Shown: positions 1 through 7,691 of the stretch, piece by piece
Numbering within the stretch: position 1 is the first letter of the stretch
How the letters are laid out: every line of letters begins with the position of its first letter
Source of the DNA: CAVTWH01 sp963850915
GTDB taxonomy: Bacteria > Actinomycetota > Actinomycetes > Mycobacteriales > Micromonosporaceae
Assembly: GCA_963850915.1 (NCBI GenBank)
Contig: CAWKND010000010.1
Span: 1,015,496 to 1,079,495 of the forward strand
Length of the DNA: 64,000 nucleotides
Reading direction: 5' to 3'
Program-made: the position numbers and the translations under genes
The notes under the pieces: generated by a model
What the model saw: the letters and a program-made list of their open reading frames with translations, nothing else
What the model was told of the DNA's origin: nothing
Databases searched by the model: none

Positions 1-299
1 GCCCCGGTACGATCCGGCGTATGCCGCTCGCGCCCCTGGTCTGCGTCGGCGCCCTGACCGGGGCGGAGCTGGCGCTGCTGAATCAGCTCAGTTCGCTGCG
101 GTACCACCGGGCCGACGCGCACGCCGCCGCCTGGCGGGAGGATGGGCGTACCGCCGCCGAAATGGGTGCGCTGCCTGCCGGAGAAGCGCGCGACGCGATC
201 GAGTACCGGACGAATGAGCTGGCCGCGACCGCCTGGTCGGGGTGTGACGTTGGTCAACGCGCCCGGCTCCGGGACGCCCTCGCCGAGCTTCCGTACTAA
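1..299 (+). CDS. C-terminal part of a SalK/SCO6745-like protein (partial)
   Basis: The reading frame is open from the left edge of the window and stops at 299, so only the last ~98 residues are visible. They are helical and rich in Ala, Arg and Glu, with an HRADAHAAAW stretch, a TAAEMGALPAG segment and an ARDAIEYRTNELAA helix, ending in ELPY. This pattern resembles from memory the C-terminal half of the actinobacterial SCO6745/SalK family, whose biochemical role is not settled. The internal ATG at 21 is unlikely to be the real start because the similarity appears to continue upstream. The downstream sugar gene begins 56 bases later with its own strong ribosome site, so the two are probably not functionally coupled. 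The family name is a weak recognition; that it is a real 3' gene end is more secure. Confidence 0.5.
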   Translation, partial: PGTIRRMPLAPLVCVGALTGAELALLNQLSSLRYHRADAHAAAWREDGRTAAEMGALPAGEARDAIEYRTNELAATAWSGCDVGQRARLRDALAELPY

Positions 300-355
300 C
301 TGGGGGCGCTATCCTGCGACGGTTGGAGATTGGCCCGGCAAAGGAGTAATTCGCC

Positions 356-1072
356 GTGAATGTGGTCATACTGGCGGCCGGGATGGGTACCCGCCTGGGC
401 CGGCCGTACCCCAAGCCGCTCACCCCGCTGGCGGACGGCCGTACCATCCTGCGCCAGCAGCTGGACCACCTCCGGCAGAACTTCGGCCGGCAGGCCCGGA
501 TCACCGTCGTGGTCGGCTTCAAGATGGATCTCATCATGGAGGCCGCCGCCGACGATGCCTCGTTCGTCTACAACGAGCTGTACGACCAGACCAACACCAA
601 CAAGAGCCTGCTCAAAGCGCTGCGACTGGCGCCGCCCGGCGGTGTGCTCTGGCTCAACGGCGACGTGGTCTTCGTCCCCGGCCTGATCGACTCGCTGCGC
701 CCGCTGCTCGAGGCGGACCGTAGCTTTGTCGCGGTGAACACCGAGAGCGTGGCCGACGAGGAGGTCAAGTACACCCTCGACGGCGACGGGTACATCAAGG
801 ACCTGTCCAAGCAGGTGGTCGGCGGGCTGGGCGAGGCGGTCGGGATCAACTACATCGCCGCCGCCGACCGGGAGACCCTGATCGAGCACCTGGACCGCTG
901 CGCCGACCAGGACTACTTCGAGCGTGGGTTGGAGACGGCCATCGCCGAGGACGGCCTGCGGGTGACGGCGGTGGACATCAGCGCGTACGGCTGCGTCGAG
1001 GTCGACTTCGAGCCCGATCTGCACCGCGCCAACCTGCTGGACAGCCGCGCTGTGGGCGCCGGCCCGGCATGA
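356..1072 (+). CDS. NTP transferase, LicC/inositol-phosphate cytidylyltransferase-like
   Basis: A 238-residue nucleotidyltransferase with a Rossmann-like GT-A fold. The N-terminus carries the signature LAAGMGTRL with Arg13, followed by Lys20 in PYPKPL, the usual nucleotide-binding residues. Asn101-Gly-Asp103 supplies the metal-binding aspartate. The segment ELYDQTNTNKSL (about residues 74-85) matches the TN..SL signature of phosphocholine cytidylyltransferases of the LicC type. The start is GTG 356, nine bases after AAGGAG at 341. Its stop overlaps the start of a CDP-alcohol phosphotransferase by four bases, so the product is probably a CDP-activated polar alcohol (choline, inositol or glycerol phosphate) handed to that enzyme. 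The family is clear; the exact substrate is an inference. The same two activities are fused in one protein in archaeal inositol-phosphate cytidylyltransferase/DIPP synthases. Confidence 0.82.
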   Translation: MNVVILAAGMGTRLGRPYPKPLTPLADGRTILRQQLDHLRQNFGRQARITVVVGFKMDLIMEAAADDASFVYNELYDQTNTNKSLLKALRLAPPGGVLWLNGDVVFVPGLIDSLRPLLEADRSFVAVNTESVADEEVKYTLDGDGYIKDLSKQVVGGLGEAVGINYIAAADRETLIEHLDRCADQDYFERGLETAIAEDGLRVTAVDISAYGCVEVDFEPDLHRANLLDSRAVGAGPA

Positions 1073-1803
1073 CCGCGCCCGGACGGCATACGGCCGCGCA
1101 GTTCCTGGCCCGAAACCGGGGCGGCGGCCTGTTCACCGAGGCGGTCAGCCAGCGGATCGGCTCGTGGTGCGCCGTCGGGGCCGAGCGCGCCGGGCAGCCG
1201 CCGACCACGCTCACCCTGGTCAACTTCGTGCTGGGCGTGGGTACCTCGGTAGCGGTGATCATGCTCGCCGGCCCGATGCAGCGGGGCACCGTACCGGCCT
1301 GGCTGGTCGGGCTGGCCGCGCTCCTGCTCTGGCAGCTGGCGTACGCCATGGACTGTGCGGACGGGCAGCTCGCCCGGGTCACCGGCCAGGGCAGCCCGGC
1401 CGGGGCCCGGATCGACGTGCTGTGTGACATCGGACTGCAGATCAGCCTGGTCGCGTCGGTTGCCGCCGTTGCCGAGGCGTACCGGCCGGGTACCCCCACC
1501 TGGCTGGTGGCACTGTTCGCCGGTACCTGGATGGTCAACCTCGTGACGTCGGTGATGCAGCAGACCGACTCCGCGCAGAGCCTGGTGGTCTCCCGCTCGC
1601 CGCTGGTACGCCTGGTCAAACTCGTGCGTGACTACGGTGCCGTGGTCGCCGTACTGGCCCTGGTGATCGCGTTCCGGCCCGACTGGACAGTGTGGGCGAT
1701 GGTCGTCTTCACCGTGGTGAACGCGGCATTCCTGCTGGCCAGCATCGTGGTCACCGCCCGCACCGCGCTCCACGCCACACCCGTACCGGCGGCGCGAGAC
1801 TAA
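1069..1803 (+). CDS. CDP-alcohol phosphatidyltransferase family membrane enzyme
   Basis: This 244-residue integral membrane protein transfers a phospho-alcohol from a CDP-linked donor to an acceptor alcohol. The complete family motif D-x2-D-G-x2-A-R-x8-G-x3-D-x3-D is present: Asp95, Asp98, Gly99, Ala102, Arg103, Gly112, Asp116 and Asp120. About five to six hydrophobic segments surround it. The start ATG at 1069 overlaps the TGA of the cytidylyltransferase gene, so translation is coupled. The flippase-like gene starts 2 bases after its stop. The N-terminal ~45 residues are soluble and basic. In this context the acceptor may be a lipid, an inositol phosphate or a nascent glycan. The class is certain and the substrate is unknown. 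Confidence 0.85.
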   Translation: MTAPGRHTAAQFLARNRGGGLFTEAVSQRIGSWCAVGAERAGQPPTTLTLVNFVLGVGTSVAVIMLAGPMQRGTVPAWLVGLAALLLWQLAYAMDCADGQLARVTGQGSPAGARIDVLCDIGLQISLVASVAAVAEAYRPGTPTWLVALFAGTWMVNLVTSVMQQTDSAQSLVVSRSPLVRLVKLVRDYGAVVAVLALVIAFRPDWTVWAMVVFTVVNAAFLLASIVVTARTALHATPVPAARD

Positions 1804-1805
1804 CG

Positions 1806-3146
1806 GTGGCACGTAAGGAAATGCGCCGGGTCGCCGCCGGCCTCGTCGACCAGGCGGTGATGGCCAGCGCGAACGCCGCGATGACGCTGCTGCCCATCGG
1901 GCTGTTCGGCAAGGAGCGGGCCGGTTCGCTGGTACTCACCATCGGGCTCGGCTACCTGGTCCTGGCGCTCAGCCGCGAGTTCGTCGGCAGCGTACTGCTG
2001 GCCCAGGCCTCCCGGCTGGACACGACGGAGCGGGCCCGGCTGGTACGCCACGGGATGGCGGCCGCGACTGCTCTGGGCGTACTCGGATCGCTGGTTTTCC
2101 TTGGCATCTGGGCGTTCTGGCGGCACCCGGCGCACAACGTCAACCTCGGCGACCTGATCTGGCTGGTCCCGTTCATGCCCTTCGTGCTCTGCTACGACGC
2201 CAGCCGGTACGCCTGGTTCGCCGCCCGTGACCAGGCCCGGGCGCTCACCAACGACCTGGTCTGGGTCGGCGCGCAGGCCGCCACCCTGATCGTGCTCGGC
2301 CTCACCGGCGGGCTGGAGCCGGGCACCATCCTGGTCAGTTGGGGGGTGGGCGCGTGCGCCGCGCTCGCCGTCTACCTGCTGCGTACCGGCGCCCAGCCGT
2401 GGCGTGGCGACCCGCGCCGCTGGGTGGCCGAGACCCGGCACCTCTCCGGCTGGTTCACCGCCACCGCGCTCGTCGGGCAGTTCCAGGCGCAGGCTGTCGG
2501 CTTCCTGGTCACCGGGCGGATCAGTACCGGCGACCTGGCCGTCCTACGCTCGGCGCAGACGGCGTTCCTGCAGCCGGTACAGAACCTGGTCACGGCGACC
2601 ATGGGGCTGCTGGTACCCCGGTCGGCCCGGCTCGCCGGCGCCGGTGACCGGCGTGGTCTGCACCGGCTGACGGTACGGCTGGCGGCCGGCTTCGCCGGGC
2701 TGGCGGTACTGCTGGTCGCGGTGGCCGTACCGCTGGCCCACGCACTCGAGCCCTACCTGCGCGGGTACGCCGAGATCGTGCCGCTGGTGCTGCCGGTGAC
2801 CGTGCAGAGCGGCGTGTACCTCGTGCAGATCCCGTTCACCGCCGCGATGCGCGGCATGCACCGGGCGCGCATGCTGTTCGTGCAGTACCTACTGTTCACT
2901 GCCGCCAGCCTCACCGGACTGATGGTCGGGGCCAGCTCGCACACGCTGCGCGCGGCCACCTGGGGACTGGTCTTCGGCTCCGTCTTCGGCCTGGTCATCG
3001 TGATCGGCATGTACGGCTACGCGGTGCGCCGGCTGGCTCCCGGCGGGGTACCGGTCAGCCCGGAGGACGAGGCGGCAGGTACCGCCCCCGGCGATTCGCC
3101 CAACTCCGCCGACCCGGCAGCCGCTGCCCTCGGCGAACTGCCGTAG
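1806..3146 (+). CDS. Multispan membrane protein, polysaccharide flippase-like
   Basis: A 446-residue protein with roughly twelve hydrophobic helices and no large soluble domain, resembling MOP-superfamily flippases (Wzx or lipid-II-flippase type) that turn lipid-linked glycans over the membrane. The start is taken as GTG 1806, which follows the stop of the preceding gene by 2 bases; MARKEMRRVAAGLVDQ gives the positive-inside N-terminus expected. The C-terminal ~35 residues are a low-complexity tail rich in Pro, Ala, Gly and Glu. It completes a three-gene plus-strand unit with the cytidylyltransferase and CDP-alcohol transferase, so the exported product probably depends on those two enzymes. 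Assignment rests on topology and context rather than on a diagnostic motif; a generic polysaccharide transporter of another family is possible. Confidence 0.65.
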   Translation: MARKEMRRVAAGLVDQAVMASANAAMTLLPIGLFGKERAGSLVLTIGLGYLVLALSREFVGSVLLAQASRLDTTERARLVRHGMAAATALGVLGSLVFLGIWAFWRHPAHNVNLGDLIWLVPFMPFVLCYDASRYAWFAARDQARALTNDLVWVGAQAATLIVLGLTGGLEPGTILVSWGVGACAALAVYLLRTGAQPWRGDPRRWVAETRHLSGWFTATALVGQFQAQAVGFLVTGRISTGDLAVLRSAQTAFLQPVQNLVTATMGLLVPRSARLAGAGDRRGLHRLTVRLAAGFAGLAVLLVAVAVPLAHALEPYLRGYAEIVPLVLPVTVQSGVYLVQIPFTAAMRGMHRARMLFVQYLLFTAASLTGLMVGASSHTLRAATWGLVFGSVFGLVIVIGMYGYAVRRLAPGGVPVSPEDEAAGTAPGDSPNSADPAAAALGELP

Positions 3147-3153
3147 CGGGGCG

Positions 3154-3882
3154 CTAGTCGCGCGGGCCGGACTGCCCGGGCAGCGCGCTGGCCGGTACGG
3201 AGACCGCGACCAGCTCCTGCCGGTGCCGCACGACGGAGAAGAAGGTGCTGGCCGCCTCGAACAGCGGCTCGGGCAGCTTGCCGAACAGGTCGGGGCGGCG
3301 CATCAGGGTACGGCGCACCACGTAGATCTCCTGCGGCCGGTAGCCGGCCTCGTCGAGCAGGTGGCCGATGTTCATCGGGGACCAGGTGTAGAGGTGCCGG
3401 TTGATGTCCTTCGGGTCGTACTTGCGCAGTGCCCGCCAGTCGTCGATCGGCAGTACCAGTACCAGCCGGCCGTCCGCCTTCAACTTGGGCAGCAACTGGC
3501 ACAGCGCGTCGTACGGGGCGGCGATGTGCTCCAGCGTGTGGTTGGAGATGATCACGTCGGCGATGCCGTCCGGTACGTCCGCGAGGTTCTTGTACCCCTC
3601 GATCCCGTACTCCTGCTCGGCGGCCGTGCGCGCCACGTCGTTCAGCTCGACACCGATCTTGCGTGCCCCGGGCAGCGCCGCGATCAGCGCACCGCCGGCG
3701 CAGCCGAAGTCGAGCACCGTGTCGGTCGGCTTGACGTACTTCGCGAATCGCTTGACCTTGAACTTGGTCTTGATGTCGATGTTCGCGTTCTGCCACGCGT
3801 AGTAGTGGGCGTCGTAGTGCTTGGACGCGCCGTAGGTCGGGCTGCTCGTGTCGACGGGAGTGTCGGCCTGTTCGGTGGACAT
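3154..3882 (-). CDS. Class I SAM-dependent methyltransferase
   Basis: A 242-residue methyltransferase. Motif I VLDFGCAGG (about residues 57-65) binds the SAM methionine and ribose; GVELN follows as motif II; the IISNHTLEHI block (about 111-120) is the usual post-II segment of small-molecule and glycan methyltransferases. The start is ATG 3882, giving MSTEQADTPV, with GGAG a few bases upstream on the minus strand; a longer upstream reading frame exists but has no similarity to the family. It lies 91 bases after the O-antigen-ligase-like gene and points the same way, and it converges on the flippase gene with only 7 bases between stops. It probably methylates a sugar or polar head group of the surface polymer. 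The target is not visible from sequence. Confidence 0.8.
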   Translation of the reverse strand: MSTEQADTPVDTSSPTYGASKHYDAHYYAWQNANIDIKTKFKVKRFAKYVKPTDTVLDFGCAGGALIAALPGARKIGVELNDVARTAAEQEYGIEGYKNLADVPDGIADVIISNHTLEHIAAPYDALCQLLPKLKADGRLVLVLPIDDWRALRKYDPKDINRHLYTWSPMNIGHLLDEAGYRPQEIYVVRRTLMRRPDLFGKLPEPLFEAASTFFSVVRHRQELVAVSVPASALPGQSGPRD

Positions 3883-3973
3883 GTCGACGCTCCGTGATGT
3901 GACGTGGCTTACCCGGCTGCCCACTGTAACGATCGGGCTCCGCGCCGGGCAACCATCGACGCGCGGCCGCGGG

Positions 3974-5563
3974 TTACGACTCGCGCGACTCCGGCTCGCC
4001 CACCCTGGCCTGCACCGGAATCGCGTCACGCTGGGGCATCAGCAGGTAGGCCTCGGCGGCGACCAGGAAGATCCACAGCGTGCCGCCGGTGTTGCCCAGT
4101 AACCAGTCGCTGGTGGCGATGGTGACCAGCGATCCGATCGCGGCCATCGTGAACCAGGGCGGCGCGCTCCGTCGCAGCGCCTGGCGGATCAGCAGGAACA
4201 AGCCGACCAGGAAGGCAAGCGCGCCCAGGATGCCGCCCCGGCGCAGCGCACCGACGGCCGCGTTGTCGGTGGTCAACTGGGGCGCCTTCAGGCCCGGCGT
4301 GGTGCTGTCCGAGCGCAGTACGTAGCCGCGTACCGACTTGGCGTCGCCGAAGATCTTCTCCGCGACGCCGTCCGCGCGGAAGTCGTCGATTACCACCTTC
4401 CAGGTGGAGGCCCGGCCACTGGTCACCCCGCCGCTGCTGTACCGCGACTTGAACAGGAAGCTGCTACCCCCGGAGGCGACGCCGATGGCGAGTACCACCG
4501 CGAGCGACAGCACCACCGCGTTGACCGCGCTGCGGGTACTGCCGTAGCGCACCCGCTTCGCCAGTACCAGCAGCAGGTGCAGGCCGGCGGCGGCGCCCAG
4601 GAACAGCAGGCCGGTACGCGAGTTGACCAGGATCAGCATGAGTGCCGAGACGGCCAGTGCCGCGTACCGCTGCCACCGCTCGAAGACCTGGTCGCCGGCG
4701 ATCCGGATGGTGATCAGGACGGCGATGACGGCGATCGAGTTGGGGTGGTAGAGCAGCTGCGGCCCGCCCCAGAAGCGGTACTGCATGCTCACCCCCCAGG
4801 CGTCCGGCCGCACCGCGTGTACGTCGTCGAAGACGTTGCCGGAGCCGGCCACCAGCAGTGCGGCCAGTGCCAGCAGGAACGCGGCCACCACGCCCACGGT
4901 CAGGTCGCGCCGGGACCGGCGGGTAGCCACCACGACGGCGAGTACGCCGAGGGCGAAGAGCGCGAAGTAGGCGAACCGGCCGACCGCAACACCCAACCGC
5001 AGGGTGAGCAGGCCGGCAGCCCCGCCGAGCAGCCAGTACGCCAGGCCGAGCCAGGCCGTACCCATTCGGGGCAGGGTGCCGACCAGGCGCAGCGAGCGCA
5101 GCCAGGGCCAGACCCAGACGGCGAAGAGCAGGCCTTCGAGAGCGAGTACCACCCACACCAGCCGGCTGGCCGTACCGACGAAGGTCCAGCTGGCGATGCC
5201 GGCCGCGGTGAACGCGCCGCCGGCGAGGAAGCCGGGCAGGCTGACGCCGCGCAGGGAGAGGGCGAGCAGCACCATGCCACCGGCGCAGAGCACGCCCATG
5301 AACGCGCGCAGCCCCTCGACGGTTCCGATGCTCGCCCCGACCGCGCTGCTCTGCCCGGTCTGTACCGCCTCGATGAGGCCGGCGATCGTGGCCGCGATCA
5401 GCGTGCCGATGAGCAGCCAGCGGTGCCGGGGCGTCCACGAGCGCGGGTCGAGCGGCGGTGGGCCGGCGACATCGGAGGCGGCCGGGTCGAAGATTCTGCG
5501 CAGCAGCGACGGCCGGGACGGATCGGTGCTCCAGCTCCGGGGCATCGTCGAAGTTTCCTGCAT
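3974..5563 (-). CDS. O-antigen ligase/polymerase-like membrane protein
   Basis: A 529-residue polytopic protein with about eleven to twelve hydrophobic helices and one longer external loop around residues 350-410 (SRYSSGGVTSGRASTWKV and following). The short stretch NSRTGLLFLG before the loop and the RxSTW-like residues inside it are typical of the Wzy/WaaL O-antigen ligase superfamily, which joins or polymerises lipid-linked glycans on the outer face of the membrane. It starts 12 bases after the upstream glycosyltransferase stop, so the two are one operon. TAGGGT lies 8 bases before the ATG and overlaps the previous stop, so a second, leaderless start of transcription is also possible. The N-terminal 45 residues are cytoplasmic and Pro/Ser-rich. 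Family-level call only; whether it ligates or polymerises cannot be told. Confidence 0.75.
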   Translation of the reverse strand: MQETSTMPRSWSTDPSRPSLLRRIFDPAASDVAGPPPLDPRSWTPRHRWLLIGTLIAATIAGLIEAVQTGQSSAVGASIGTVEGLRAFMGVLCAGGMVLLALSLRGVSLPGFLAGGAFTAAGIASWTFVGTASRLVWVVLALEGLLFAVWVWPWLRSLRLVGTLPRMGTAWLGLAYWLLGGAAGLLTLRLGVAVGRFAYFALFALGVLAVVVATRRSRRDLTVGVVAAFLLALAALLVAGSGNVFDDVHAVRPDAWGVSMQYRFWGGPQLLYHPNSIAVIAVLITIRIAGDQVFERWQRYAALAVSALMLILVNSRTGLLFLGAAAGLHLLLVLAKRVRYGSTRSAVNAVVLSLAVVLAIGVASGGSSFLFKSRYSSGGVTSGRASTWKVVIDDFRADGVAEKIFGDAKSVRGYVLRSDSTTPGLKAPQLTTDNAAVGALRRGGILGALAFLVGLFLLIRQALRRSAPPWFTMAAIGSLVTIATSDWLLGNTGGTLWIFLVAAEAYLLMPQRDAIPVQARVGEPESRES

Positions 5564-5574
5564 GAAGACCGACC

Positions 5575-6726
5575 CTATCCGGCTACGGACGCGTAGATGT
5601 CAAGAAGGCGGGCAGTCACTACTTTTGGTGTGAAATTAGCATCATAGCGGGCACGAGCCTCAGCACTCACTTGCGCCGCTTGCGCCACAGCCGTGGGCAG
5701 CGCCGCGGCGAGCGCGGCCGGGTCCGGGGGGACCACCCAACCGGCGTCGCCGATCAGGTACGGGATGCCACCGAGGTCGGTACCGAGCACCGGCCGACCG
5801 TACGCCAGCGCCTCGATCACCACCGTGGGCAGTACGTCGTGCCACGTGGAAGTGGCCAATACCACCGCCGCCGAAGTCAGTGCGGCGGCGACGCCGGCCC
5901 GGTCGACCGGCCCGGTGAAGACCACGTCCGTGCGGGCGGCGGCGGCCTGCTCGACCAGCGGGCGCAGCGGCCCGTCGCCGACCACGGTCAGCGTCCCCAA
6001 CGCCCCGTCCGGGTGCCGGTGCCAGGCATCCAGCAACAGGTCGAGCCCCTTCTCGGCGGTAAGACGGCCGAGGAACAGGAAGCCCGAACCCAGTGGCGGC
6101 GGGGTACCCGGGTCGGCGACGGCGTTCGGCTTCACCACGATCCGGTCGTCCGGGATGCCGTACCCCCGCAGATATTCGGCGATGGCGTCGGTGAGCGCGA
6201 CGAACCGCTCGACGCTGTGCCAGGTACCCCGGTGCACGGTCAGCGCGGTCGCCATCACCAGACTCTGCGCCTTCGAGCCCCGGTAGCAGTTGTGCCGCAC
6301 GGCCGGCAGCGGGAACCGCCAGCCGTCGCAGTCGTCGCAGATCCGGCCGTCCCGGAAGTACAGCCCGTTGACGCAGACCTGCCGGTAGTTGTGCACCGTC
6401 TGCACGACCGGCACGCCGTGGGCGTGGGCGGTGCGGACAATCCACGGCGAAATCAGCGGGTACGGGTTGTGCAGGTGCAGCACGTCCGGATCGTGCTCAC
6501 GGATCAGCGCCACCAGCTCGCGCTGTGCCTTGGGCGCGTAGATCGGGGAGATCGGCAGCAGCGCCTTCTGGCTGGCCGGCAGCTCACCGATCTCGTCGGA
6601 GCTGCGCAGGAACGGGAGTACCTCGACACCGGCCGAGCGCAGCTGCTCGATCTCGGCATCGACGACGATGTTCTCCCCCGACGGCTGGGCCGAGGAGTAC
6701 CGGTTGTGTGCGACCACGATTTTCAT
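5575..6726 (-). CDS. Glycosyltransferase family 4 (GT-B fold)
   Basis: A 383-residue retaining glycosyltransferase. The N-terminal domain begins MKIVVAHNRYSSAQPSGENI, and the C-terminal nucleotide-sugar domain carries LFLGRLTAEKGLDLLLDAW and the E-x7-E-type block VIEALAYGRPVLGTDLGG. A cysteine cluster around residues 122-145 (ICDDC followed by RHNC) is typical of one GT4 branch and may bind a metal. ATG 6726 was chosen because it begins at the conserved MKIVVAHN strand; an upstream in-frame ATG would add 18 unconserved residues and overlap the divergent gene. Its start faces the DNA glycosylase start 52 bases away. It heads the minus-strand operon glycosyltransferase, ligase, methyltransferase, and probably adds a sugar to a lipid-linked surface glycan in the cytoplasm. 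Confidence 0.87.
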   Translation of the reverse strand: MKIVVAHNRYSSAQPSGENIVVDAEIEQLRSAGVEVLPFLRSSDEIGELPASQKALLPISPIYAPKAQRELVALIREHDPDVLHLHNPYPLISPWIVRTAHAHGVPVVQTVHNYRQVCVNGLYFRDGRICDDCDGWRFPLPAVRHNCYRGSKAQSLVMATALTVHRGTWHSVERFVALTDAIAEYLRGYGIPDDRIVVKPNAVADPGTPPPLGSGFLFLGRLTAEKGLDLLLDAWHRHPDGALGTLTVVGDGPLRPLVEQAAAARTDVVFTGPVDRAGVAAALTSAAVVLATSTWHDVLPTVVIEALAYGRPVLGTDLGGIPYLIGDAGWVVPPDPAALAAALPTAVAQAAQVSAEARARYDANFTPKVVTARLLDIYASVAG

Positions 6727-6778
6727 GAGGGTCCGAGGGTAACCTTTGCTGGCCTGAGCGTTGTGCGGAGGAGGAGGC

Positions 6779-7639
6779 ATGCCAGAGCTGCCCGAGGTTG
6801 AGGCGCTCGCCGCCTACCTGCGCGAGCGTGCCCAGGGGCAAGAGGTCACCCGGATCGAGGTGGCCGCGATCAGTGCCCTGAAGACCTTCGATCCGCCGGT
6901 CAGCGCCGCCACCGGACAGCAGATCACCGGGGCCGGCCGGCACGGCAAGTTCCTGGACATCTTCATCGGCGCCGACCTGCACCTGCTGGTACACCTCTCG
7001 CGCGCCGGCTGGCTGCACTACCGGGACGCGTACAGCAGCAACCTGCCGTTGAAGCCGGGCAAGGGACCGATCGCGCTGCGGGTACGCCTCGGCGACGGCT
7101 CCGGCTTCGACCTCACCGAACAGGGCACCCAGAAACGGCTGGCGGCCTACCTGGTCCGCGACCCGATGGAGGTCCCGGGCGTCGCGAAGCTCGGGCCGGA
7201 CGCGCTCAGCATCGGGCGGGAGGAGTTCGAGGAGCGGCTGCGCGCCCGGCGTGGGCAGGTCAAGGGTGTGATCACCGAGCAGGACGTACTCGCCGGGGTG
7301 GGCAACGCCTACTCCGATGAGATCCTGCACACAGCGAAGCTGTCCCCGTTCGCGCTGACCCACAAGCTGACGACCGAGCAGTATGACCAGCTCTACGCGG
7401 CGATGCGGGCCGAGTTGACCGACGCGGTCGCCCGCTCGGTGGGGCAGGGCGCGGCCAAGTTGAAGGGCGAGAAGCGCTCGGGATTGGCGGTACACGCCCG
7501 GACGGGGCTGCCCTGTCCGGTCTGCGGGACGATCATCCAGGAGGTCTCCTTCGCCACCTCCAGCCTGCAGTACTGCCCCGGCTGCCAGACCGGCGGCAAG
7601 CCGCTCGCCGACCGGCGGTTGTCCCGACTTGTCCGCTGA
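6779..7639 (+). CDS. Fpg/Nei-family DNA glycosylase/AP lyase
   Basis: A 286-residue base-excision repair enzyme. It begins MPELPEVEAL, so the catalytic Pro2 and Glu3 are present once Met is removed. The beta-strand lysine lies in RHGKFLDI near residue 57, a helix-two-turn-helix follows in ITEQDVLAGVGNAYSDEIL, and the C-terminus carries a four-cysteine zinc finger, C-x2-C-x16-C-x2-C, within the last 45 residues. The start ATG 6779 follows GGAGGAGG directly. Residues after PEVE differ from classical Fpg (ETVRRGL), so it may belong to one of the additional Fpg/Nei paralogues common in actinobacteria; substrate preference (8-oxoguanine or oxidised pyrimidines) is not decided. It sits between glycan genes with no obvious link to them. 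Confidence 0.88.
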   Translation: MPELPEVEALAAYLRERAQGQEVTRIEVAAISALKTFDPPVSAATGQQITGAGRHGKFLDIFIGADLHLLVHLSRAGWLHYRDAYSSNLPLKPGKGPIALRVRLGDGSGFDLTEQGTQKRLAAYLVRDPMEVPGVAKLGPDALSIGREEFEERLRARRGQVKGVITEQDVLAGVGNAYSDEILHTAKLSPFALTHKLTTEQYDQLYAAMRAELTDAVARSVGQGAAKLKGEKRSGLAVHARTGLPCPVCGTIIQEVSFATSSLQYCPGCQTGGKPLADRRLSRLVR

Positions 7640-7678
7640 CCGGCGGACCGGCGCGCCCCGCCGAGTGGTCCGGGCCGG

Positions 7679-7691
7679 TAGCCTTTTGCCG
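7679..7691 (+). promoter_or_regulatory. Leaderless-type -10 box TAGCCT before GTG 7691
   Basis: TAGCCT (7679-7684) is followed by six bases and then GTG 7691. TANNNT six to eight bases before an RTG codon is the usual layout for leaderless transcription in actinobacteria. No purine-rich ribosome site is seen before this gene, which supports the reading. Confidence 0.5.
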
